Of a DNA stretch of 64,000 nt, positions 7,133-16,117 are shown piece after piece (the first letter of the stretch is position 1; the number at the start of each line of letters is the position of its first letter). A program made the position numbers and the translations under genes. Origin of the DNA: JAKVBK01 sp022447275 (lineage in GTDB: Bacteria; Pseudomonadota; Alphaproteobacteria; Rhodobacterales; Rhodobacteraceae); assembly GCA_047125605.1 (NCBI GenBank), contig CP138932.1, forward strand, positions 496,001 to 560,000, written 5' to 3'. The notes under the pieces were generated by a model, which saw only the letters and a list, made by a program, of their open reading frames with translations, was not told the origin of the DNA and did not search any database.

Positions 7133-8158
7133 TTGGGCAGGCCAACGGTCCACGACATTGCAAAGGAGGCTGGGGTCAGTCTCGCAACAGTAGATCGTGT
7201 ATTGAATGCGCGGCCTGGCGTTCGGGAAAAGACGATTGCCAAGGTTACCAAGGCAGTCGAAAGCTTGGGCTATGTCCGTGATACCTACGCGGCAAATTTG
7301 GCTCGGCAGCGGCAGTACCGCTTTGCCTTCGTGTTGCCTGAGGGTTCAAGCCAGTTTGCGAATTCCTTAAAGGCGGCTTTGCAGGAGGCTTACTCGTCCA
7401 ATGTTGCTGACAGGACTCATCTGACAATCGTCAGGGTGCCTCCCCAGGATCCACATGCCATCGTAAGGGCGTTAAAATCCCTGAACACAAGTCGTCTCGA
7501 TGGCTTGGCGCTGATGGTTCCGGAGACGCCGCAGGTGCGCGATGCTGTGGCGCGCCTCAAGGATGCCGGCCTTGCCATAGTTGCGCTTGTTTCAGATCTT
7601 CCAAATTCCCGTCGGGATTTCTTTGTGGGTGTGAACAGTATTGCCGCGGGGCGCACGGCCGCGCTGCTCATGGGGCGTTTCGTCAAGGGGCAGGGCGAGG
7701 TTCTGGTGGTGGCGGATTCCTTGCGGTCGCGCGATAGTCTGGAGCGTCGACTTGGCTTTGATGCCGTAATGACAAGTGATTACAGTAATTTAATGGCTCT
7801 TCCAACAGTTGAGTGGCATGGGGATGAGGCGCGTATGGAGCGCATTATCTTGAGCTCGGTTGCAGCGCGGGATCGGCTGGTTGGTGTCTATTCGATGGGG
7901 GCGGGTAACATGACGATGCTGTCCGCGCTGCGCAAAAGTGGGCGTCTCGGTGAGTTGGTTGTCTTAACGCATGAGTTGACCCCGGCTATGCACACTGCCT
8001 TGGCGCAAAACGAAGTCGCGGCTGTGATTGCGCAGAATGTTGGTCATCTGGTGCGCAGCGCTTTGCGCGTCCTCAGAAATGTCTGCGACGAGCTTCCGAT
8101 TTTTGAGGCGCAGGAGCGCGTGCGGATTGAAATCGTACTGCGTGAGAACCTCCCCTAA
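7133..8158 (+). CDS. LacI family transcriptional regulator
   Basis: A 341-residue repressor. The N-terminal HTH (PTVHDIAKEAGVSLATVDRVLNARPGV, written here in parts: residues 4-30) is typical, followed by the hinge helix and a periplasmic-binding-like sugar domain from about residue 62. The start is TTG at 7133 with AAGGAGAGG 6-8 bases upstream; no ATG is available at the HTH. It precedes a polyol/sugar ABC operon in the same direction, separated by 350 bases containing two copies of the putative operator, so it is the likely local regulator. The effector is probably the transported substrate or an intermediate derived from it. Confidence 0.88.
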   Translation: MGRPTVHDIAKEAGVSLATVDRVLNARPGVREKTIAKVTKAVESLGYVRDTYAANLARQRQYRFAFVLPEGSSQFANSLKAALQEAYSSNVADRTHLTIVRVPPQDPHAIVRALKSLNTSRLDGLALMVPETPQVRDAVARLKDAGLAIVALVSDLPNSRRDFFVGVNSIAAGRTAALLMGRFVKGQGEVLVVADSLRSRDSLERRLGFDAVMTSDYSNLMALPTVEWHGDEARMERIILSSVAARDRLVGVYSMGAGNMTMLSALRKSGRLGELVVLTHELTPAMHTALAQNEVAAVIAQNVGHLVRSALRVLRNVCDELPIFEAQERVRIEIVLRENLP

Positions 8159-8380
8159 GAGGGCCCATTTCAATCGCGGCCCTTCGAATCGTGCTAAATA
8201 AATAATGCATATGGGTGTTGCCGGACTCAGGTTCGGTATGCTGCGTTTCCCTTTCAGCACGGATCTAGGGAAGGTAAATTTTTACACTTTTTAACGGGCT
8301 GCCATTTGGGGCAAGGTCTTGAGTGAATGGGCAAAAAGCGGCCATTTCCATGCCTGATATGTTTCCAAGATTGCCAAAAT

Positions 8381-8425
8381 GATGATCGTACCTCAAAATG
8401 AATATTGAAAAGAGGTACGTTCCTC
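8381..8425. promoter_or_regulatory. Two putative LacI-type operators before the ABC operon
   Basis: GATGATCGTACCTC (8381-8394) and GAGGTACGTTCCTC (8412-8425) share the CGTACCTC/GAGGTACG half-sites in opposite orientation and lie 31 bp apart, about three helical turns. The second is palindromic except for one base pair. A third copy lies before the regulator gene. The 350-base gap 8159-8507 holds these sites and the operon leader; I see no gene in it. Confidence 0.5.
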
Positions 8426-8507
8426 AGATAGGGTTCTTAAAGCACCGCGAAAACAGCGCAGGTGTCACGGACGAACGGATCGTTTAGTAGACGGGAGGAA
8501 ACCATCC

Positions 8508-9830
8508 ATGAAGAAGACACATCTTTTGGCGGCAACCGCCATCAGCGCCGCGACTGGGCTTGCCGCGACCGGCGCCCAAGCAGATGAACTCACCTTGTGC
8601 TGGGCATCTTGGGATCCAGCAAACGCATTGGTTGAGTTGTCGCAGGGCTTTGAGGAGGAGTCAGGCGTTTCGATGAGCTTTGAGTTTGTTCCTTGGCCCA
8701 ACTTCGCTGACCGGATGCTGAACGAGCTGAACTCGGGCGGAAAGCTCTGCGATTTGATGATCGGCGACAGCCAGTGGATTGGCGGATCGGCTGAGGCCGG
8801 CCACTATATCAAGCTCAACGATTTCTTCGATGAGCAAGGGATCTCGATGGATGATTTCATCCCTGCAACCGTTCGCGGTTACTCGGAATGGCCAAAGGGT
8901 TCACCGAATTATTGGGCGCTTCCGGCGTTCGGGGACGTGGTCGGGTGGACGTATCGCAAAGATTGGTTCGAACGCCCGGAGCTGCAAGCGGAGTTCAAAG
9001 ACACCTATGGGTATGACCTTGCTGCGCCAGAAACTCTCGAGCAACTGCGCGACATTGGAAAATTCTTTCAGGGCCGCGAGATCGACGGCACGAAGGTGTA
9101 CGGCATGGCGATCTACACGGAGCGTGGCTCCGAAGGGATCACGATGGGTGTTACCAATGCCCTCTATAACTACGGCTTCACATATGGCCCCGAGGGCGAT
9201 CCTTACCAGATCGAAGGAGTGGTAAACTCTGCCGATGCGGTTGAGGGGCTCGAGTTTTATCGTGAGCTTTATGAGTGCTGCACGCCGCCGGGCTCATCGG
9301 ATTGGTACATGTCCGAAAATATCGATGCCTATCGTTCGGGTCAGGTCGCTATGCAGATGAACTTTGCCTTCATTTGGCCCGGTGTGAACGCAGACCCCGA
9401 TGTGGGTGGCGATCGCTCTGGCTATTTCCCGAACCCGGCAGGTCCGGGTGGGCATTTTGCGCAGCTGGGCGGGCAGGGCATCTCAGTGGTCTCCTATTCC
9501 GATAATATCCCAGGTGCGTTGGAGTATATTAAGTGGTTTGCCCAGCCAGAGGTGCAGGCGAAGTGGTGGGAAATGGGCGGTTATTCGGCCCTGCGTGCCG
9601 TGGTTGAAGATCCTGGTTTTGCAACCAGTCAGCCCTATGCCCAGACCTTCCTAGACTCGATGGCGATCGTGCAGGATTTCTGGGCTGAGCCTGCCTATGC
9701 AGATCTGCTTTTGGCGATGCAGGATCGCGTCCACAACTATGTGGTTGCGGGCAACGGCACAGCGCAGGAAGCCCTCGACGGTCTTGTCGAGGATTGGGTC
9801 GAAGTGTTCGAAGATGAAGGCCTGCGCTGA
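8508..9830 (+). CDS. ABC transporter substrate-binding protein (family 1)
   Basis: A 440-residue periplasmic binding protein. The N-terminus (MKKTHLLAATAISAATG...GAQA) is a Sec signal peptide with a cleavage site before DELTLCW. The body has the alternating-lobe pattern of carbohydrate-binding family 1 proteins, including WALPAFGDVVGWTYRKDWF and late aromatic residues typical of sugar or polyol pockets. The start has GGGAGGA upstream. It opens an importer operon with two permeases, two ATPases and a dihydroxyacetone kinase. The substrate is unproven. A polyol or keto-sugar that yields a DHA-like product would fit the kinase. Confidence 0.88.
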   Translation: MKKTHLLAATAISAATGLAATGAQADELTLCWASWDPANALVELSQGFEEESGVSMSFEFVPWPNFADRMLNELNSGGKLCDLMIGDSQWIGGSAEAGHYIKLNDFFDEQGISMDDFIPATVRGYSEWPKGSPNYWALPAFGDVVGWTYRKDWFERPELQAEFKDTYGYDLAAPETLEQLRDIGKFFQGREIDGTKVYGMAIYTERGSEGITMGVTNALYNYGFTYGPEGDPYQIEGVVNSADAVEGLEFYRELYECCTPPGSSDWYMSENIDAYRSGQVAMQMNFAFIWPGVNADPDVGGDRSGYFPNPAGPGGHFAQLGGQGISVVSYSDNIPGALEYIKWFAQPEVQAKWWEMGGYSALRAVVEDPGFATSQPYAQTFLDSMAIVQDFWAEPAYADLLLAMQDRVHNYVVAGNGTAQEALDGLVEDWVEVFEDEGLR

Positions 9831-9841
9831 TAGCGTATGCC

Positions 9842-9871
9842 GTGTTTCCCCGACCTGTGTCGGGGAAACAC
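9842..9871 (+). terminator. Intra-operon stem-loop after the binding-protein gene
   Basis: GTGTTTCCCCGAC at 9842-9854 is the exact reverse complement of GTCGGGGAAACAC at 9859-9871, with a four-base loop. There is no T-run after it, so it is more likely an mRNA-stabilising or attenuating hairpin that keeps the binding protein in excess over the permeases than a full terminator. Confidence 0.7.
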
Positions 9872-9958
9872 ACCCTCTTGCGGACCTTTGGCGATAGCTG
9901 CTGAAATCGGAATTGCCGCAAAACCTTTATCGCGGTCATTTTATGGGGAGACTGTCTC

Positions 9959-10906
9959 ATGGTTGAGACAACGGTCAGTCGTGCCGCAAAGGCAACTTCA
10001 CCTCGGGTGGCCAAACGGATCCGGGGGCTTTCGGATCGGGCCATCGCTTGGATATTCGTTGCGCCGACGATCTTTCTGCTTTTGGCGATCAACATCTTCC
10101 CGCTGATCTGGACGATCCAGCTCAGCTTTACCAATTACCGCGTCAACAGGCCAAATAAGGACGTCGAGTTTATCGGATTGCGCAACTATGAGCGCATCCT
10201 CACCGACACCGATATCTGGATGACAATGCAGGCGACGGCGCATTTCCTGTTTTGGACCCTTTTCTTTCAGGTCCTGATCGGGTTCACGCTGGCTTGGCTG
10301 ATCAATCAGAAATTCCGCGGCAACGATCTTTGGACCACGATCATTGTGCTTCCCATGATGCTTTCCCCCGCTGTGGTGGGTAATTTCTGGACGTTCCTCT
10401 ACCAGCCGCAAATTGGCATCTTCAACTATGTGGTCGCCTTCTTCACAGGCGCCGATGTGACAAGTTTCTCGATGATTGGGGATATAAACCTCGCGCCCTG
10501 GGCGATTGTCATTGTGGATACTTGGATGTGGACGCCCTTCGTTATGCTGATCTGTCTCGCTGGGCTGCGGTCGATACCAGACTCGATTTACGAGGCGGCT
10601 GAATGCGACCGCGCATCAAAATGGCGCCAGTTCTGGACGATCACCGTGCCGATGGCGTTACCCTTCCTGATGCTTGCCGTGCTGTTTCGGGGCATCGAAA
10701 ACTTCAAGATGTTTGACCTTGTCGTCCAGCTTACAGGTGGCGGGCCTGGCAACACCACAACGCTGACGTCGATCGATCTCAAGCGCGAGGCATTTGAGCG
10801 GTGGCGGACCGGCTATGCTTCGGCCTATGCGGTGATCCTTTTCGTGACGGTCTTTGGTCTTGCATCCATCTACGTGAAGGCCCTCAACAAGGTAAAAGAG
10901 AGATGA
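9959..10906 (+). CDS. ABC transporter permease (MalF-like)
   Basis: A 315-residue inner-membrane permease with six predicted membrane spans starting at about residue 30. The EAA loop that contacts the ATPase is visible as YEAAECDRASKWRQFW near 215, with the usual G and downstream P (TVPMALP). The C-terminal GGGPGNTTT motif is typical of MalF/UgpA-type subunits. The start ATG at 9959 follows GGGGAGA. It overlaps the next permease gene by 4 bases (ATGA). Together the two permeases form the channel. Confidence 0.88.
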   Translation: MVETTVSRAAKATSPRVAKRIRGLSDRAIAWIFVAPTIFLLLAINIFPLIWTIQLSFTNYRVNRPNKDVEFIGLRNYERILTDTDIWMTMQATAHFLFWTLFFQVLIGFTLAWLINQKFRGNDLWTTIIVLPMMLSPAVVGNFWTFLYQPQIGIFNYVVAFFTGADVTSFSMIGDINLAPWAIVIVDTWMWTPFVMLICLAGLRSIPDSIYEAAECDRASKWRQFWTITVPMALPFLMLAVLFRGIENFKMFDLVVQLTGGGPGNTTTLTSIDLKREAFERWRTGYASAYAVILFVTVFGLASIYVKALNKVKER

Positions 10907-11841
10907 GCAGCTACTCTGTCACTGAGCCGTCGTCGCGGCAGAAATGGATCGCGGGCTGCCTTGTGATAGCCTATGCGTTGATCACGATCATGCCGCTTTT
11001 GTGGATCATCTCCACCGGCTTCAAAACGCAAAACGACGCGATCGCGTATCCTCCGGAAGTCTTCTTTGAGCCGACGCTTGAGGGCTATGTGAACCTGTTC
11101 ACTACCCGTACGCGGCAGACTGAAGAGTTTTTGCAGGCCAACCCGCCAGCCACTTGGTACGATGAGATCGTCCATGAGAGGGGCATGGCAATTGTGGGTC
11201 CGTCCCGGTTTGGCGAACGCTTCCTGAACTCTGTTATCATCGGTTTCGGCTCCACATTCTTGGCCGTTGTCCTTGGAACGCTCGCGGCCTATGCGTTTTC
11301 GCGCTACCGGATCCCGCTGAAGGACGATTTGCTTTTCTTCATCCTGTCGACACGGATGATGCCTCCCATTGCGGTTGCGATCCCAATCTTCCTGATGTTT
11401 CGCTCGCTCGGGCTGAGTGACACCCATGCGGGGATGATCCTGCTTTATACCGGAGTGAACCTGTCGCTTTCGGTTTGGCTTCTGAAAGGGTTCATTGACG
11501 AAATCCCACGTGAATATGAGGAAGCGGCCCTCATCGATGGCTACACGCGCTTTCAGGCCTTTTACAAAGTAGTTCTGCCGCAGGCTGCGACTGGGATCGC
11601 TTCGACCGCGATCTTCTGCCTGATCTTTGCCTGGAACGAATATGCCTTCGCGGTTCTGCTGACGTCTGGCAACGCGCAAACAGCGCCGCCTTTCATCCCC
11701 ACGATTATCGGCGTTACCGGCCAGGACTGGCCCGCCGTGGCAGCTGGCGCAACGATCTTCCTGGTGCCGGTCATGGTATTCACAATTCTCCTGCGCAAGC
11801 ATCTGTTGAGCGGGATCACCTTCGGAGCGGTTCGGAAATGA
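10903..11841 (+). CDS. ABC transporter permease (MalG-like)
   Basis: A 312-residue second permease. The start ATG overlaps the stop of the preceding permease. An early hydrophobic segment (WIAGCLVIAYALITIMPLLW) is followed by a long periplasmic loop and five more spans. The EAA loop is YEEAALIDGYTRFQAF near residue 205, and the NEYAFAVLLT stretch is characteristic of MalG/UgpE proteins. It overlaps the following small membrane-protein gene by 4 bases, so the operon is tightly coupled. Confidence 0.88.
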   Translation: MSSYSVTEPSSRQKWIAGCLVIAYALITIMPLLWIISTGFKTQNDAIAYPPEVFFEPTLEGYVNLFTTRTRQTEEFLQANPPATWYDEIVHERGMAIVGPSRFGERFLNSVIIGFGSTFLAVVLGTLAAYAFSRYRIPLKDDLLFFILSTRMMPPIAVAIPIFLMFRSLGLSDTHAGMILLYTGVNLSLSVWLLKGFIDEIPREYEEAALIDGYTRFQAFYKVVLPQAATGIASTAIFCLIFAWNEYAFAVLLTSGNAQTAPPFIPTIIGVTGQDWPAVAAGATIFLVPVMVFTILLRKHLLSGITFGAVRK

Positions 11842-12026
11842 GCGAGTTCTTCAATGGCCTTCTGCGCCTTCGCCGTGGTCCCTGGGAGATGGTTGCCTCC
11901 ATTCTCATTGCGCTTGGCGTGTTCATGTTGATGCAGCCCTTTGTGCTTTGGGCCTTCACCTATTCCTTCATCGTGACGTTGGTGGGGACTGTCATGTTCA
12001 TCATCGTAAGCCATTTCCCGGAGTGA
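11838..12026 (+). CDS. Small membrane protein of the ABC operon
   Basis: 62 residues with two hydrophobic helices (about 17-35 and 38-58) joined by a short turn. It overlaps the upstream permease by 4 bases and ends 3 bases before the first ATPase gene, so it is certainly part of the operon. Small two-helix proteins occupy the same place in rhizobial glycerol-type importers that also have two ATPases (there a DUF2160 protein). I cannot confirm that this one belongs to that family. It is probably an accessory subunit of the permease. Confidence 0.7.
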   Translation: MSEFFNGLLRLRRGPWEMVASILIALGVFMLMQPFVLWAFTYSFIVTLVGTVMFIIVSHFPE

Positions 12027-12029
12027 TCG

Positions 12030-13127
12030 ATGGCCGAGATCGTAATTCAAAATCTGCGCAAGGAATTCGGTTCCTTTACTGCGGTTCAGTCATCCTCCTT
12101 CAAGATTGAGGATGGGGAATTCTTCATGCTGCTCGGTCCTTCGGGATGCGGCAAGACCACGACCTTGCGCATGATTGCAGGTCTTGAGTTGCCCACTGCT
12201 GGTGAGATCTACATCAACGGCGAAGAGGTGGGCCAAAAGCCCGCAAGCAAGCGTGATATCGCCTTTGTTTTCCAAATGTTTGCGCTTTATCCGCATATGA
12301 ATGTGCGCAAGAACATCAGCTATCCCTTGGCCAGTCAGGGCATGCCGCGGGCGCAAATTCGCGAGAAAGTAGCGGAAGTGGCCCAGATCCTTGGGATTGA
12401 AGCAATCCTGGACCGCCCGGTTGGCGGACTGTCCGGCGGGGATCGCCAGCGCGTAGCACTCGGGCGGGCGATTGTCCGCAACCCGGCCTGTTTCCTGATG
12501 GACGAGCCCTTAGGCGCGCTCGATGCGGAATTTCGAGAGCACATGTCTCATGAATTGCGCGCCCTGCATGATCGGATCGGGGCAACCACTGTCTACGTGA
12601 CCCATGACCAGCTTGAGGCCATGCAGATGGGAGACAAGATCGTTGTGATGAACCATGGTGTGATCGAGCAGTTTGGCACACCGCAGGATATCTACGACAA
12701 GCCTGCAACGATGTTTGTGGCTGAGTTCATCGGCTCCCCGCACATGAACTTTCTCAAGTTCCATGGCAGTTTGGCAGCGGGTGCGACCACGGTCGAAATG
12801 CACCATCAGACACTTGGCATGCCGGCCCTGCGCGAAGCCTTTGACGGCGACATGGTCTATGGTGTGCGGCCCGAGCATATTCGACTATCCGACAGTGCCG
12901 GCTATCGCGGTGAAGTTGTCGCAACCGAATATTTAGGCACCACCCAGATCGTGACGCTGCAGACCCATAATGGCGAAGTGAAGGCCCGGATCGCCTCGGA
13001 TCAAGTTGCAAGGGTTGGGGAAAGCGTTGGGCTCGATTTCGATCCCGCAACGGTGACACTTTTCGACAACCAGTCCGGCCGGGCCATCCGCTCCAATCTG
13101 AATGCGGGGGTGCTCTCTCATGGCTGA
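12030..13127 (+). CDS. ABC transporter ATP-binding protein 1 (MalK/UgpC-like)
   Basis: A 365-residue ATPase. Walker A is GPSGCGKTT near 36, the Q-loop FVFQMFALYPH, the signature LSGGDRQRVALGRA (Asp instead of the common Gln), Walker B CFLMDEP, and the H-loop VYVTHDQ. After about residue 240 comes an OB-fold regulatory domain with the VRPEHI motif, typical of carbohydrate importers. It starts 3 bases after the small membrane-protein gene and overlaps the second ATPase gene by 8 bases. Two different ATPases suggest a heterodimeric motor. Confidence 0.9.
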   Translation: MAEIVIQNLRKEFGSFTAVQSSSFKIEDGEFFMLLGPSGCGKTTTLRMIAGLELPTAGEIYINGEEVGQKPASKRDIAFVFQMFALYPHMNVRKNISYPLASQGMPRAQIREKVAEVAQILGIEAILDRPVGGLSGGDRQRVALGRAIVRNPACFLMDEPLGALDAEFREHMSHELRALHDRIGATTVYVTHDQLEAMQMGDKIVVMNHGVIEQFGTPQDIYDKPATMFVAEFIGSPHMNFLKFHGSLAAGATTVEMHHQTLGMPALREAFDGDMVYGVRPEHIRLSDSAGYRGEVVATEYLGTTQIVTLQTHNGEVKARIASDQVARVGESVGLDFDPATVTLFDNQSGRAIRSNLNAGVLSHG

Positions 13128-14115
13128 CATTACACTTCAAAACGTAAGCAAGTCTTTCGGGGACACCCGCGCCCTAGATGACGTCTCGCTGACCGTTGCC
13201 AATGGTGACTTTGTTGTGCTTCTGGGCCCCACTGGCGCGGGCAAGACAACGACTTTGCGCCTGATTTCCGGGTTGGAGCGTCCCGAAACCGGGGAGATCT
13301 TGATCAACGGCCGTTCCGTGCTCGATGAGACCCCGGCGCAACGAGATGTTGCGATGGTTTTTCAGCAGTACTCGCTTTATCCCCACATGACTGTCCGAGA
13401 CAATCTTGCGTTTCCGCTGCGCTCTCCAATCCTGAAAACGCCGGAACACGAGGTGAAGCGCAAGATCGACGAGGTGGCTGAGGTTTTGCAGATCAGCCAC
13501 AAGCTCGACAATAAGGCGACGGCTCTGTCAGGGGGAGAAATGCAACGGGTTTCGATTGGGCGAGCCCTTGTGCGCAACCCCTCCATTTACCTGATGGATG
13601 AACCTCTGAGTTCGTTGGATGCCAAGCTGCGTGCCGATCTGCGCATTGAATTGAAACGGATTCAGGCCAGCCTGGGGTCAACGCTTTTGTACGTGACGCA
13701 TGACCAGATCGAGGCGATGACAATGGCGACGCGGGTCGGTGTGCTGGATGCGGGCCGTCTCGTACAAGTGGGATCGCCACGCGAGATCTATGAAGATCCG
13801 GTCAGTCTTTATGTTGCGGCGCGTCTTGGCCTGCCTCGGATCAATGAATTGCCCTGCGATCTGTTCCCCGGGGCTCCACTTGGTGCGAAAACGATCGGGC
13901 TGCGCCCGGAGCACATTCAGCACGGCGAGGGCAAACCGTCCGAGGTAAAGCGCATTGAACGCCTCGGGGACCAAACCCGCCTGCATCTCACATTAGACGG
14001 ACATGATATCGTGACCCTGATCGATGTTCACACCGGCCTTGAGCCGGGAGACATCATTGCCATTCAACCCCGCAACGCGCTGTATTTCGACGCCGCTGGC
14101 GCTCGTATCGCCTGA
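13120..14115 (+). CDS. ABC transporter ATP-binding protein 2 (MalK/UgpC-like)
   Basis: A 331-residue ATPase starting at MADITLQNVSK; the upstream in-frame codons fall inside the first ATPase gene and were not used. Walker A is GPTGAGKTT, the Q-loop MVFQQYSLYPH, the signature LSGGEMQRVSIGRA, Walker B IYLMDEP, and the H-loop LYVTHDQ. The C-terminal regulatory domain is shorter than in its partner. All catalytic motifs are intact in both ATPases, so neither is obviously a silent half. It ends 11 bases before the dihydroxyacetone kinase gene. Confidence 0.9.
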   Translation: MADITLQNVSKSFGDTRALDDVSLTVANGDFVVLLGPTGAGKTTTLRLISGLERPETGEILINGRSVLDETPAQRDVAMVFQQYSLYPHMTVRDNLAFPLRSPILKTPEHEVKRKIDEVAEVLQISHKLDNKATALSGGEMQRVSIGRALVRNPSIYLMDEPLSSLDAKLRADLRIELKRIQASLGSTLLYVTHDQIEAMTMATRVGVLDAGRLVQVGSPREIYEDPVSLYVAARLGLPRINELPCDLFPGAPLGAKTIGLRPEHIQHGEGKPSEVKRIERLGDQTRLHLTLDGHDIVTLIDVHTGLEPGDIIAIQPRNALYFDAAGARIA

Positions 14116-14126
14116 GGAGGAAAGCC

Positions 14127-15755
14127 ATGAGCCAGTTCATCAACACCAAGGAAACCCTCGTTACCGAAGCCATCGACGGGACCCTGCGAACGGCAGGTGG
14201 CCGGCTGGCGCGCCTCGACGGCTACCCGCATATCAAGGTTGTTGTGCGCACTGACTGGGACCGTTCCAAAGTGGCCTTGGTATCGGGTGGGGGATCAGGG
14301 CACGAGCCAAGCCATGCCGGCTTTGTAGGGCAGGGCATGCTGACCGCAGCTGTCTGTGGTGAGGTATTCGCTTCCCCCTCTGTGGACGCGGTATTGGCTG
14401 GAATCCTCGCCGTCACAGGCAAGGCTGGATGTCTTTTGATCGTCAAGAACTACACCGGAGATCGACTGAACTTCGGTTTGGCTGCAGAGCGCGCCCGCGC
14501 GCAAGGGCTGAAGGTGAACATGGTGGTTGTCGATGATGACATTGCCTTGCCGCATTTGCCTCAGCCCCGTGGCGTGGCAGGTACGTTGTTCGTCCACAAA
14601 ATTGCTGGTGCTCTGGCAGAGCAGGGGGCAGATCTCGAAACGGTGAGCGCGGCTGCGGAGCGTGTGATCGAAGGGGTCGTCTCGATTGGGATGTCCCTGG
14701 ATACCTGCACTGTTCCTGGATCTCCCAAAGAGGATCGTATTCCAGTCGGCAAAGCAGAGCTTGGTCTGGGCATTCATGGGGAAGCAGGGATCGAACAAGT
14801 CCAGTTTTCGACAGCACGGGAAGCGATGGAAATGGTTGTCGACAGGCTTGCTCCAAAGATTGGGCCGGGCCCTCATGTCGCGTTGCTCAACAATCTGGGC
14901 GGTGCCACGCCGTTGGAAATGGCTGTCTTGGCAGAAGAGCTTACGCAATCCTCTATTGGTGAACAGATCCGTTGGCTGGTGGGGCCCGCGCAGCTGATGA
15001 CTTCGCTTGATATGCGCGGTTTTTCGGTGTCGCTGCTTCCGGCGAGCAAAACGGATGAGCATGCCCTCGTTGCCCCGGTTGCGCCTTGGGCTTGGCCTGG
15101 ATGCCTTGCCGTGGATGACATTGCTGTCGAACCGTTGCCAGATGGGCTGACGCCTATCCAGCCCATCCCGTCCAGCAATGATGAGACCCGCGCATTGGTT
15201 GAACGGTGCTGCAAAATCCTCATCGGAGCCGAGGCGGAACTGAATGCGCTTGATGCCAAGTCCGGTGATGGGGATACGGGCAGCACCCTGACAACGGCTG
15301 CCCGCGCTCTGATCGATGCACTCGATCGCCTGCCCCTGGCAGATCAAACCCAGCTTTACCGCGCAATCGGGCTGGAGTTGAGCCAGACAATGGGGGGCTC
15401 CTCTGGTGTGCTGCTGGCCATTTTCTTTGCCGCTGCGGGCGATGCTTCAGCAGCGGGGCAAGACGCCATTGAGGCCTTAAAAGCGGGCCTTGACCGCATC
15501 CAACAGGTTGGTGGCGCGCGCCCTGGCGATCGAACAATGATTGATGCTTTGCTCCCCGCGCTTGAAGCCCTGCACCTTGGGCCCGAAGCCGCTGCAAAAG
15601 CAGCGCGCGAGGGCGCCGACGAAACGGCCCGGATCACCACCGCACGGGCGGGGCGCGCAAGCTACGTCTCTTCCAGCAACCTGGCTGGGCACAATGATCC
15701 AGGCGCAGAGGCGGTGGCGGTCCTCTTCGAGCATCTTGTGGCCGCATATTCGTGA
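14127..15755 (+). CDS. Dihydroxyacetone kinase family protein, DhaK-DhaL fusion
   Basis: ATP-dependent phosphorylation of dihydroxyacetone or a related ketose. The DhaK domain (about 1-330) has SGGGSGHEPSHAGFVG at 53-68 and the His that binds the keto group covalently in LGIHGEAG (H217). The DhaL domain (about 350-542) has the Mg-ATP motif KSGDGDTG. The 542-residue fusion resembles ATP-dependent single-chain kinases, not the PEP-dependent three-part system. Family members also phosphorylate erythrulose. As the last gene of the ABC operon it probably acts on a product of the imported polyol. Confidence 0.88.
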   Translation: MSQFINTKETLVTEAIDGTLRTAGGRLARLDGYPHIKVVVRTDWDRSKVALVSGGGSGHEPSHAGFVGQGMLTAAVCGEVFASPSVDAVLAGILAVTGKAGCLLIVKNYTGDRLNFGLAAERARAQGLKVNMVVVDDDIALPHLPQPRGVAGTLFVHKIAGALAEQGADLETVSAAAERVIEGVVSIGMSLDTCTVPGSPKEDRIPVGKAELGLGIHGEAGIEQVQFSTAREAMEMVVDRLAPKIGPGPHVALLNNLGGATPLEMAVLAEELTQSSIGEQIRWLVGPAQLMTSLDMRGFSVSLLPASKTDEHALVAPVAPWAWPGCLAVDDIAVEPLPDGLTPIQPIPSSNDETRALVERCCKILIGAEAELNALDAKSGDGDTGSTLTTAARALIDALDRLPLADQTQLYRAIGLELSQTMGGSSGVLLAIFFAAAGDASAAGQDAIEALKAGLDRIQQVGGARPGDRTMIDALLPALEALHLGPEAAAKAAREGADETARITTARAGRASYVSSSNLAGHNDPGAEAVAVLFEHLVAAYS

Positions 15756-16117
15756 TGTGTTTCTCCCTGCTGTAGGCCCAAATGCCTGCAGGAAGGCTGT
15801 CCTGCCCAAGGTGTTCTCGCACCTGAGGGCAGGGCAAGCCGTATCACAATGCGCGCAAAATGATGGCCCCCTAGGCCGCCAGCCTTTGCGAATAAGGTTG
15901 AAAGAGCACATCTCAGATTGTGGCGTGCTGTTTTTGTAGAGTGTGAAGACTTTGTAGTATCGCAGAGGTTCAGCGCTCGCTTCCAGCGCCAATACTGCCG
16001 CTCGTTTCGAGCCCGTTTTTGATGCGTCTGTTGTGAGATCCGGCGAATATACGTTGCGTTGGAGGATGTGCTTCACCGCACCATGAGTTTTGTATGAAAT
16101 CACGCAGCCAGCAAGGG
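15756..16117. other. Intergenic region between the kinase and the Hint pseudogene
   Basis: Apart from the hairpin, about 360 bases contain nothing I can identify. A short C/T-rich stretch and several stop codons in all frames argue against a hidden gene. Confidence 0.5.
15801..15833 (+). terminator. Hairpin after the kinase gene
   Basis: CCTGCCC at 15801-15807 and GGGCAGG at 15827-15833 enclose a second pairing AGGTG/CACCT around a six-base loop. It lies 45 bases after the kinase stop. No T-run follows, so it may act with Rho or only protect the transcript end. Confidence 0.45.
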
